Assembly (NCBI GenBank): GCA_021205585.1
Contig: JAJPXI010000129.1
Coordinates: 1 to 5,489 of the forward strand
Direction: 5' to 3'
DNA: 5,489 nt
From: Oscillospiraceae bacterium
GTDB taxonomy: Bacteria > Bacillota > Clostridia > Oscillospirales > Oscillospiraceae
In this document: positions 1-5,451 of the stretch, in pieces
How positions within the stretch are numbered: the first letter of the stretch is position 1
Layout: the number at the start of each line of letters is the position of its first letter
Translations under genes and position numbers: made by a program
Notes under the pieces: generated by a model
What the model saw: the letters and a program-made list of their open reading frames with translations, nothing else
Databases searched by the model: none
Told to the model about the DNA's origin: nothing

Positions 1-82
1 TGTACGGCCCGCCGGAAAGGCCGTCAGCCTGAAACGGGGAGGAATCCGTCCCGGCCCCGGCCTGCGCCGCTTCGCTGTCCAT
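1..82 (-). CDS. Start of an unidentified gene cut by the left edge (partial)
   Basis: An ATG at 82-80 opens a frame that stays open for 27 codons to the window edge (begins MDSEAAQAGAG, continues TDSSPFQADG). Third codon positions are strongly G/C-rich, as in the neighbouring genes, which favours real coding. The frame is closed upstream by TAA, so the start must lie close by. GTG nine bases upstream is an alternative start. An AAAGG lies about 11 bases before the ATG, and a candidate promoter sits just upstream (112-140). The visible residues are acidic and small, not a signal peptide, and match no family I recognise. A competing ATG at 110-108 gives only 28 codons in another frame. It is on the same strand as the four-gene operon, 95 bp after it, so it may be an independent unit or a fifth member. 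Confidence 0.4.
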   Translation of the reverse strand, partial: MDSEAAQAGAGTDSSPFQADGLSGGPY

Positions 83-111
83 CGCCGCCACCGCCTTTCT
101 TTGGTGCCATT

Positions 112-140
112 AGTTTACCACAGCGCGCAGGAAAAATCAA
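112..140 (-). promoter_or_regulatory. Candidate sigma-A-type promoter for the left-edge gene
   Basis: Reading the minus strand, TTGATT (140-135) and TAAACT (117-112) are separated by exactly 17 bp. Each matches four of six consensus bases, and the -10 is preceded by TGG, as in an extended -10. Transcription would start near 105, about 23 bases before the ATG at 82. The placement is good but the hexamers are only moderate. Confidence 0.35.
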
Positions 141-147
141 CGCTGTG
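119..147. repeat. 7-bp dyad between the operon end and the left-edge gene
   Basis: The arms CACAGCG (119-125) and CGCTGTG (141-147) are perfect inverted copies, 22 bp centre to centre, with a 15-base spacer. No T-run follows on either strand, so it is a poor intrinsic terminator for the upstream operon. It spans the -35 and most of the spacer of the candidate promoter, so an operator role is equally possible. Confidence 0.4.
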
Positions 148-177
148 AATGTAAATAGTTTGATAACAGCCTCAATC

Positions 178-1380
178 TCACTCCAGAACAGCCTGCATAT
201 CCGCCATATACCAGCCCGGTTCGGCCAGGGTTTCGTCGGAAATCAGGACGAAATAGACCCGGCTGTAGAACACGTCGGTGCGGGCGGAGCCGTCCTTGGT
301 CAGGGTCATATTTTTTTCAAAATAGACATCGCAGGAGAAGCAGTCCTGGCTGTACTGGATACAGTTCGAGACTTTTTCTTCAGAGAAGCCGTCCAAGGTG
401 TGGTTGCTGACGAAAGTGATGTCGATGCCGGAGGCGTAATCCCCGGCCAGATTATAGAGAGAGGAGCCGGGAATCAGATAACTCTGCACCTGGGCCACGC
501 CGTGGCGGGCGCCCCCCAGGTCGTCGGTCATCAACTTGCTCCAGGTTTCCGTAATGCCAAGTACGTCCACCTGGACGACCAGAGCCTCCCCCTCCTGGCT
601 GGCGGAAAAGACCGGCTCGGCCCACACCGTCCCGCCGTCCTCTGTCTCGGTCTGCACCTGCTGTCCCTGGCTGTCCAGCACGGTGACGGTGGGGGAGAGG
701 CGCAAGTCGCCGACCCGATAGCACACCAGTTCCGGCACATCGGCATACGCCGAAACAGTTTCCAGCTGCTCCAGCGGCTCCGTCTCGCCCGTCCGCTGTT
801 CCCCGGTCAGGGCCACGCCGTTGACCAGCACGGTGTATTCGCTGGATGTCCAGACGGTGCAGGTGTAGCTGCCGTCCTCTTGGAGAAAGGCCGTGTCGGA
901 CTGTACGGGTGCGGCGCTTTCCAGCGTCCAGGTGGAGATGGTCAAAAGGCCCATCCTTGTCACGCCGCTCTCAGCGTACAGGCCCACGGATACCAGGGGC
1001 TCCCCGTCGGCGCAGATTTGATAGGCCGGCCGGGCGCTGTCATAGCTCTGGGTGTCCGTCTTCCAGGTGAGCTGGGCGGTTTGCAATGTGTCGGAGAGGG
1101 ACTGCCGGAGCTGTTCCGGGTTCTCAAAGGGGCCGCCCTCCCCGTCGGGGAAACACAGCTGCTCCAGCTGTTCCCCCTCGCCCTGCTTCAGCTGCTCCAA
1201 AAGCGCGTCCATAAAGGCATCCGGCTGAGCGTTTTCATATAGGCTCAGGCTGTTGCGCACATAGAAAAACACGGCCAGGCACAGCGCCAGCAGAAGCAGG
1301 ACATAGAGCAGATAGAGCCGGGTGAAAAGGGACGGCTTCTTTTTCTTTCTGGCCAAAAGCCGGGTTCCTGTCTGTCCCAT
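178..1380 (-). CDS. Membrane-anchored extracellular protein of unknown function, last gene of the operon
   Basis: This 400-residue protein belongs to no family I can name with certainty. It has a very basic cytoplasmic N-end (RKKKK at 11-15), one hydrophobic segment at about 21-40, and then a large acidic region predicted to lie outside the cell. That region seems to have three parts. Residues 50-155 are helix-then-strand, with a DALLEQLKQGEGEQL stretch of the kind that opens NTF2-like domains. Residues 160-280 are strand-rich, with a VLVNGVALTG turn like small beta-sandwich domains of envelope proteins such as TcaA. Residues 310-400 end in GWYMADMQ and could be a second NTF2-like domain. Seven cysteines lie outside the membrane segment, three of them clustered (C340, C347, C350). 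The ATG lies 5 bp after the preceding stop, with a GGAAGGGGG ribosome site inside that gene's end, implying coupled translation. A non-enzymatic sensor, scaffold or binding partner is a guess. Confidence 0.9.
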   Translation of the reverse strand: MGQTGTRLLARKKKKPSLFTRLYLLYVLLLLALCLAVFFYVRNSLSLYENAQPDAFMDALLEQLKQGEGEQLEQLCFPDGEGGPFENPEQLRQSLSDTLQTAQLTWKTDTQSYDSARPAYQICADGEPLVSVGLYAESGVTRMGLLTISTWTLESAAPVQSDTAFLQEDGSYTCTVWTSSEYTVLVNGVALTGEQRTGETEPLEQLETVSAYADVPELVCYRVGDLRLSPTVTVLDSQGQQVQTETEDGGTVWAEPVFSASQEGEALVVQVDVLGITETWSKLMTDDLGGARHGVAQVQSYLIPGSSLYNLAGDYASGIDITFVSNHTLDGFSEEKVSNCIQYSQDCFSCDVYFEKNMTLTKDGSARTDVFYSRVYFVLISDETLAEPGWYMADMQAVLE

Positions 1381-1385
1381 CGCCG

Positions 1386-2483
1386 TCAGCCCCCTTCCAC
1401 CACAAAGGCGGTGGGCAGCCGCCAGGAGGAGTTGGCGTGGTATAGGGTCACGCTGGTCATCTCATAGGCCCCGTTGTAGTACATACAGGAGGAGCTGCCC
1501 CCGTCCAGATTGGCGGCGTTGACCGCGCCGTACTCCAGCATAATGCTGATTAAATCGGAGGCGGTGGCCCCCAGGTGGCCGGAGGCCCCCCGCCCGTCGG
1601 TTACCAGCAGCAGCACCGAGCCGTCGGCGCGCTGGCCGATGGCGGTGCGGGGGTTGGCTCCGCTGCCCTGGCCGTTGAGCTGCCGGGCCTCGCCGTTGAT
1701 AATCAGGGGGACGAAGTGGTTGTTGGCGTCGCTGGCCTCGTCCTGGAAGGCCACGGCATCCCGGATGCCCGTCCATTTAATCAGCGTCTCCAGCTCGGTA
1801 CTGGTCATGCCCTCGATATCCACAATCTGCAAAATATTGTCCCGGTCAAAGCCGATCATGTACAGCCCCGCCCAGCCGGAGGGCTGGTTGTACAGAATCT
1901 CCCCCTCGCTGACAGCCACCCCAAGAGGGGAGCCGCCCTTGTTGGATTCGGAAACGTACAGCCCGCCATTGACGCCGGCCACTGCGCCGCTGTCCTCCAC
2001 CAGCTCGTCCAGGTTCTTGCCGTACTCCGTCCAGGGGTAGGTGGTGGCCAGCTTGATTTTGGACGGATCCTGGACGATCATCAGCTTGGCGTAGTAGGTG
2101 CTGCCGGAAATTTCAATCAGCTCGATGCCGTTTTCGTCGTATGCCTCCCCGTCCTTCTGAGTATCTCCGCTGTCCACCTGAATCAGATCGGTATCGACAT
2201 CGGCGTCCATCTGCTCCATGGAGGTGCGGCTGACGATGTCGGAAATTTCCTCATCCGAGAGGAAGATAGAGGCCACGAATTTCAGCTGACCCGACTCTAA
2301 AATGGTGGTGACAAACAGCTCTCTGGCCGTCTGGGAGGGGCCGTGGACGATGGTGCCCAGGGCGATGACCAGCGCCAGGGCCAGGGCCAGCAGGCCGGTT
2401 AGCAGCACCAGCAGCGTCCGCAGGATGTACCGCAGGGCCCTGGCCGCCGGCCTGGGCCGGAGGGCGGGAGTGGAATTTTCCAT
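1386..2483 (-). CDS. Membrane-anchored phosphodiester glycosidase family protein (NAGPA domain)
   Basis: This 365-residue protein belongs to the family of the mammalian uncovering enzyme, which removes GlcNAc from a GlcNAc-1-phosphate diester; bacterial members are often tied to exopolysaccharide or wall phosphoglycans. A basic N-end (residues 10-22) precedes a membrane helix at about 23-46, then a helical, acidic stalk to about 120. The catalytic domain spans about 125-363. Family signatures are clear: AGVNGGLYVS near 169-178, GSPLGVAVSEGEILYN near 184-199, NPRTAIG at 277-283, LLVTDGR at 292-298, and the NLDGGSSSCM block at 325-334. The domain should lie outside the cell. The start is an ATG with AAGGA seven bases upstream, 33 bp after the glycosyltransferase gene. 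The substrate is not known; the neighbouring deacetylase and transferase suggest a surface glycan carrying amino sugars or sugar phosphates. Confidence 0.93.
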   Translation of the reverse strand: MENSTPALRPRPAARALRYILRTLLVLLTGLLALALALVIALGTIVHGPSQTARELFVTTILESGQLKFVASIFLSDEEISDIVSRTSMEQMDADVDTDLIQVDSGDTQKDGEAYDENGIELIEISGSTYYAKLMIVQDPSKIKLATTYPWTEYGKNLDELVEDSGAVAGVNGGLYVSESNKGGSPLGVAVSEGEILYNQPSGWAGLYMIGFDRDNILQIVDIEGMTSTELETLIKWTGIRDAVAFQDEASDANNHFVPLIINGEARQLNGQGSGANPRTAIGQRADGSVLLLVTDGRGASGHLGATASDLISIMLEYGAVNAANLDGGSSSCMYYNGAYEMTSVTLYHANSSWRLPTAFVVEGG

Positions 2484-2516
2484 TCTAAATCCTTCTTTCT
2501 GTTTACGGATATGTCG

Positions 2517-3599
2517 TTACGATTTTGAGGAGTTTTTGCCGATGCGGGCAAAGACCCACCGCCGCTGGATCTGATAGCTGATGAGGAACAGCAGCACGTC
2601 CACCGGCACCTTCCACAGAATTTCCCCCGCCAGCGCGGCCCTGGACAGCTCAGTCAGCAGATAAATCAGGCCATAGGAACAGGCGGTCTGGCACACGCAC
2701 AGCAGGTAGTAGCGCCGCAGGGTCTGCCCCACGGGGGCCAGGGAGCGGAACACCGCCTTGCGGTTGACGGTATAGTTGATGGCCGAGGAAATAATGCGGG
2801 CCGTCAGGTAGGCCGCCAGCAGCCGAACCTCCCGGCTGCCCCGGCCGTCCAGCAGCAGCAGGATGCCGCTGTAAAGCAGAAAATCGACGGCGGTGGCCCC
2901 CAGGGAGGAGACGGCGAAGCGGAGGATCATGCGGTAAATCAGAAAGGAGTCCCGCACCACTCGGAAGTGGCTGGTCTGGGTTTCCCCCTGGTACACCGTG
3001 TCGATGGTCACTTGGGCGATGGGGATGTCCAGCCGCCTGGTCTCCAGCAACATCTCCGTTTCATATTCAAACCGCTCCCCGCGGGTCTGGAGAAAGGCCC
3101 GCAGATGCGCGGCGGGGATGGCCCGCAGGCCGGTCTGGGTGTCCCGCACCCGGACGCCGCAGACCAGGCGCAGCGCGCCGCAGGTCAGCCGGTTGCCCCA
3201 GCGGTTGTGCCGGGGCACCTGGGGCTGGGAAAAGTCCCGTACCCCCAGCACCAGGTAATCCCCCAGCCGCACCATCTCCCTGGCGCAGGCCAAGATGTCC
3301 TTGGCTGCGTGCTGGCCGTCCCCGTCTACGGTGACCACCCCGGCGCTCTCCGGCCTCTGCTCCAGGAAATAGGAAAAGCCGGTTTTCAGCGCCCGGCCCT
3401 TCCCCAGGTTGGACGGGTGTGTCAAAAGGGTGACCTGCGGGAGGGCCTGGGCCTGCCGGAAGGGATCCATATGCGCGGCGTCGCTGCCGTCGTTGACGAG
3501 AATAATGTCCTGAAAGCCCACATCCAGCAGGCCGTGGATGACCTCCAGCAGCTTTTTGTCCGGGTTCAGGGAGGGGATGACAATCGAAACCTCCATCAA
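2517..3599 (-). CDS. Family 2 glycosyltransferase fused to a GtrA-like membrane domain
   Basis: Residues 1-220 form a GT-A fold transferase of the dolichyl/polyprenyl-phosphate sugar synthase type. Visible motifs are VSIVIPSLN (4-12), VNDGSD (35-40), SNLGKGRALKTG (63-74), VDGDGQH (91-97, supplying the metal- and nucleotide-binding aspartates) and RDTQTGLRA (152-160). Residues 225-350 form a GtrA-like domain with about four membrane helices (near 228-250, 258-278, 296-316 and 327-345) and the signatures SSAINYTVNRKAVF (271-284) and QRRWVF (345-350). Such pairs are thought to make a polyprenyl-phosphate sugar inside the cell and move it outward; here both parts are one polypeptide. The coordinates use a TTG start four bases after the upstream stop. 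ATG at 3596-3594 is the next codon and is also acceptable. The ribosome site GGAAAGGA lies in the end of the preceding gene, so translation is likely coupled. The sugar cannot be deduced. Confidence 0.95.
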   Translation of the reverse strand: MMEVSIVIPSLNPDKKLLEVIHGLLDVGFQDIILVNDGSDAAHMDPFRQAQALPQVTLLTHPSNLGKGRALKTGFSYFLEQRPESAGVVTVDGDGQHAAKDILACAREMVRLGDYLVLGVRDFSQPQVPRHNRWGNRLTCGALRLVCGVRVRDTQTGLRAIPAAHLRAFLQTRGERFEYETEMLLETRRLDIPIAQVTIDTVYQGETQTSHFRVVRDSFLIYRMILRFAVSSLGATAVDFLLYSGILLLLDGRGSREVRLLAAYLTARIISSAINYTVNRKAVFRSLAPVGQTLRRYYLLCVCQTACSYGLIYLLTELSRAALAGEILWKVPVDVLLFLISYQIQRRWVFARIGKNSSKS

Positions 3600-3603
3600 A
3601 CCG

Positions 3604-5097
3604 TCATTCCTTTCCGCGCCTGCGGCGCACGAATCGGCAGTATGCCAAAATCAGAAGGATTACGGCGGCCAGGACGGCGGCCGCGCCCAGCCATGCGGTT
3701 TGCCGCCGCGCCTGTTCTGTTGCAACCTGGGCCCTGGCTTTTGCCAGGGATTTTTGCAGGGCCTCCTCCTCCGCCAGATGCAGGGCTTCTTCCACCTCCG
3801 CCTGGCGCTGGGCCTCCGCCTCCTTGGCGGCAAGCTGGTCGGCGTAGAGGGTGATGTGCTCCAGCAAATCGTCCCCCTCGCTGTCCGCCCCCACGGTGCT
3901 GCGGTACAGGCCGAACAGGCAGGGGCTGTAGGTGGCGATATCGGCGGCCCTGTCCACGTCCATCCAGTCGGTGAACCACGTCCACTGCTGGGAGTCATGG
4001 CAGGCGTAGCCCAGTTTGGACACCTCAAAGGCGGTCAGCCCGCCCAGGCTGTCCAGGGGGGTATCGTAGTCCAGCACCACCTGGTTTTCACTGTATAAGT
4101 GGAAATAGGTCTTGGGCACGTCCCACAGGCCATACTCCTGGGCGGAGCCGGGGTCGTAGGAGGGGTCGGCGCTTAGTTCCAGGGCCTGTATCAGCGCGTC
4201 GCTGTTCAAAATGTGCGCCCCGTGGCGGTACTCCCCGTCCAAATCGTGGCCCACCACCACCTGGGGCTGGAACCGGCGCAGCTGCTGTACCTGAAAGAGA
4301 ATCCATTCCTCCTCGTCATAGACGCTCTGCGCCCTGGCCAGAACCGTCTCCCGGCTCTCCGAGGTGCTGCCCAGGCTGCGGGCATCGTCGGGGAAAGAGG
4401 AAATAATGGGGTAATTGCGGATGCCCACTGTCCACAGTCCGTTCAGCTGCTCGTGGGGCCGGGTGACAGTGTCCCAGTGCTGGGTCATGTACACCACCTG
4501 CATCGCCGCCCCCACCTGGACGGCGTAATAGGGCAGCAGACCGGCGAAAAAAAGCTGCTCGTCGTCGGAGTGGGTGGAAAACAGCAGGATGTCCGCCTGC
4601 TCCAGCGGCTCCTCCCACACCTGCACCCAGTCGGGCAGTTCCCCGGCGGAAAAGGCGTACAGGTCGGTAATCTCCCCGCCGCCATCCGGGAGGGTGAGGA
4701 CGACCTGGAAGGCCGGCTCCTCCAGGGCCACATACTCGTGAAGAAAGCCCTTGTCCCCGGCGATATAGGAGACGCCATCGGCGGTATAACCCCACTGGCC
4801 GGGGATCTTGTTCCACATGATATAGAGCCCGGTGATTTCCTCCGCGCCGGTCAGGGTGACGGTGGAGCCGCCGGAGAGGCTGACATAGGTGGAAATGCTG
4901 CCGTCGGTCATCCCGGCAATGCTCTGCCCATTGGAGAGGACGACGGAGATTTCGTCGGTCAGTTCCTGGGCCGCCGCCGCCCCGGACAGCGCCGTCGCCA
5001 GGAAAATCCACAGCGCCAGCGTTCCCAGCAGCGCGCAGGCGGCCCGCAGCGGCCCGCCTTTCCGCGCTTTGAGGGGGAGGGGAATGGAAGTGTTCAC
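3604..5097 (-). CDS. Exported PIG-L family deacetylase with N-terminal beta-sandwich and C-terminal anchor
   Basis: This 497-residue protein is the first gene of the operon. A basic start (residues 10-18) and a hydrophobic segment (19-43, ending AAAAQE) form a signal peptide or anchor. Residues 47-160 are strand-rich and resemble galactose-binding or discoidin-type sandwiches. Residues 165-400 are the PIG-L (GlcNAc deacetylase) domain. THSDDE (175-180) replaces the usual AHPDDE but keeps H176, D178 and D179. GHDLDGEYRHGAH (283-295) supplies the later metal-binding histidine. NGLWTVGIRNYP and the CHDSQQ block near 366-371 are further family marks. A charged Ala/Glu/Gln coiled coil (about 420-466) leads to a second membrane helix (468-490) and a basic tail RRRRGKE. 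The enzyme is therefore expected outside the cell, removing N-acetyl groups from a glycan amino sugar. The start is GTG, chosen because of AGAGAG eight bases upstream and the basic N-region that follows it. Confidence 0.95.
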   Translation of the reverse strand: MNTSIPLPLKARKGGPLRAACALLGTLALWIFLATALSGAAAAQELTDEISVVLSNGQSIAGMTDGSISTYVSLSGGSTVTLTGAEEITGLYIMWNKIPGQWGYTADGVSYIAGDKGFLHEYVALEEPAFQVVLTLPDGGGEITDLYAFSAGELPDWVQVWEEPLEQADILLFSTHSDDEQLFFAGLLPYYAVQVGAAMQVVYMTQHWDTVTRPHEQLNGLWTVGIRNYPIISSFPDDARSLGSTSESRETVLARAQSVYDEEEWILFQVQQLRRFQPQVVVGHDLDGEYRHGAHILNSDALIQALELSADPSYDPGSAQEYGLWDVPKTYFHLYSENQVVLDYDTPLDSLGGLTAFEVSKLGYACHDSQQWTWFTDWMDVDRAADIATYSPCLFGLYRSTVGADSEGDDLLEHITLYADQLAAKEAEAQRQAEVEEALHLAEEEALQKSLAKARAQVATEQARRQTAWLGAAAVLAAVILLILAYCRFVRRRRGKE

Positions 5098-5105
5098 CTT
5101 AAAAT

Positions 5106-5119
5106 CTCTCTCTTTCTCC
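5106..5119 (-). promoter_or_regulatory. AG-rich ribosome binding site of the deacetylase gene
   Basis: On the minus strand a purine run starts with GGAGAAAG and ends with AGAGAG eight bases before the GTG at 5097. The best match, GGAG, is 18 bases away, too far for normal use, so the nearer AGAGAG is probably the working site, giving modest initiation. It supports the GTG start. The run begins two bases after the foot of the 5122-5150 hairpin. Confidence 0.5.
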
Positions 5120-5121
5120 AG

Positions 5122-5150
5122 TACACCGGCGGACTGCGTCCGCCGGTGTA
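5122..5150 (-). promoter_or_regulatory. 12-bp perfect hairpin directly before the ribosome binding site
   Basis: The arms TACACCGGCGGA (5122-5133) and TCCGCCGGTGTA (5139-5150) pair over 12 bp around a 5-base loop. In the operon mRNA this strong stem would end two bases before the purine-rich ribosome site. No T-run follows on either strand, so it is not a standard terminator. It may protect the 5' end, set ribosome access, or bind a protein as a DNA palindrome. Confidence 0.65.
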
Positions 5151-5163
5151 TATGATACTCGAT

Positions 5164-5194
5164 GCGGCTTAACCTGACTTAAAAGAGAAGCCGC
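5164..5194. repeat. 7-bp inverted repeat in the operon leader
   Basis: GCGGCTT (5164-5170) and AAGCCGC (5188-5194) pair around a 17-base loop. On the plus strand the stem is followed by TTATCTTT, which looks slightly terminator-like, but no plus-strand gene precedes it. On the minus strand it would be part of the leader fold. Confidence 0.35.
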
Positions 5195-5261
5195 TTATCT
5201 TTGGAAGGACTGATTAAATCGGCAAGAGCGGATGGCGAGAAATTTTGCGACAAAAGAAGGC

Positions 5262-5301
5262 GCAAAAGTGCAGGAATACTGTATGTATTTCAAACTTTTG
5301 C
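5262..5301. repeat. Nested inverted repeat in the operon leader
   Basis: GCAAAAGT (5262-5269) and ACTTTTGC (5294-5301) are perfect inverted copies. Between them lies a smaller dyad, AATAC and GTATT, around a 5-base loop. The right arm overlaps the last codons of the short leader ORF, so a ribosome there would prevent this stem from forming. Confidence 0.4.
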
Positions 5302-5346
5302 AACGCGCTTTTGGCGGAAAAGTTCCGCCAGCCGCCGCAGGCGCAT
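5290..5346 (-). CDS. Possible 18-residue leader peptide
   Basis: An ATG at 5346-5344 opens MRLRRLAELFRQKRVAKV and stops at TGA (5292-5290). It is very basic and could form an amphipathic helix. An AAAGGGAAG lies about 10 bases upstream, and the frame starts just downstream of the candidate promoter. Its codons include the 5312-5330 hairpin and one arm of the 5262-5301 stem, an arrangement that could allow translation to steer leader folding. An 18-codon frame can arise by chance, so this is only a candidate. Confidence 0.25.
   Translation of the reverse strand: MRLRRLAELFRQKRVAKV
5312..5330. repeat. 8-bp perfect hairpin in the leader
   Basis: TGGCGGAA (5312-5319) and TTCCGCCA (5323-5330) pair around a 3-base loop. 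On the minus strand the stem is followed by AAAAGCGC, not a T-run, so it is not an intrinsic terminator of minus-strand transcription. Its GGCGGA element could alternatively pair with TCCGCC of the 5122-5150 stem. Confidence 0.5.
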
Positions 5347-5362
5347 TTAATCAGCGCTTCCC

Positions 5363-5400
5363 TTTATAAAAAGTGTAGCACGTCCTCCAATCCGGCGCAA
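5363..5400 (-). promoter_or_regulatory. Candidate promoter of the four-gene operon
   Basis: Two overlapping solutions are visible on the minus strand. One is TTGCGC (5400-5395) and TACACT (5377-5372) with a 17-bp spacer and a TG before the -10. The other is TTGGAG (5390-5385) and TATAAA (5368-5363) with a 16-bp spacer. Both start transcription between about 5365 and 5356 and imply a leader of about 260 nt before the deacetylase. A weaker -10-like TATCAT lies at 5157-5152 but has a poor -35. Confidence 0.4.
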
Positions 5401-5451
5401 GGAAGATGCGGGAACGATTCAGAAACAATTCAGGAACCCTCAATTTCCAAA

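Noticed and set aside
24..110. A 28-codon minus-strand frame starting MAPKKGGGGD
   Set aside because: No ribosome site, and it overlaps in another frame the better-supported left-edge gene start.
766..781. A 16-base match, CTGCTCCAGCGGCTCC, also at 4597-4612
   Set aside because: Both copies encode EPLEQ in minus-strand proteins; shared codon preference explains the match.
145..1242. A 365-codon plus-strand frame opposite the unknown anchored protein
   Set aside because: It mirrors a well-formed minus-strand gene, has no family features, and long antisense frames are common in GC-rich DNA.
1545..1557. CTGATTAAATCGG shared with 5210-5222, and CATTTAATCAGCG (1774-1786) shared with 5344-5356
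   Set aside because: Thirteen-base matches are expected occasionally at this length; two copies are in coding sequence and no longer similarity surrounds them.
2374..2390. Three tandem GCCAGG units, a possible phase-variable tract
   Set aside because: The 6-base unit cannot shift the frame and simply encodes the Leu-Ala repeats of the membrane helix.
2967..3854. A 295-codon plus-strand frame spanning the deacetylase-glycosyltransferase junction
   Set aside because: It crosses two real genes, its C-end is a Pro/Gly run produced by GC-rich antisense, and it lacks a ribosome site.
4547..4553. A run of seven A's in the deacetylase gene (another run of seven at 311-317), possible slippage sites
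   Set aside because: Both reading frames are intact through the runs, they encode ordinary Phe or Lys/Asn residues, and no alternative product is evident.
4213..5172. A 319-codon plus-strand frame opposite the deacetylase
   Set aside because: The minus strand has clear PIG-L motifs over the same bases; the plus frame gives low-complexity Gly/Gln/Arg-rich sequence.
5275..5290. ATACTGTATGTATTTC as a possible LexA-type site
   Set aside because: It lacks the matching second half-site of the enterobacterial box and does not fit the Gram-positive GAAC-N4-GTTC form.
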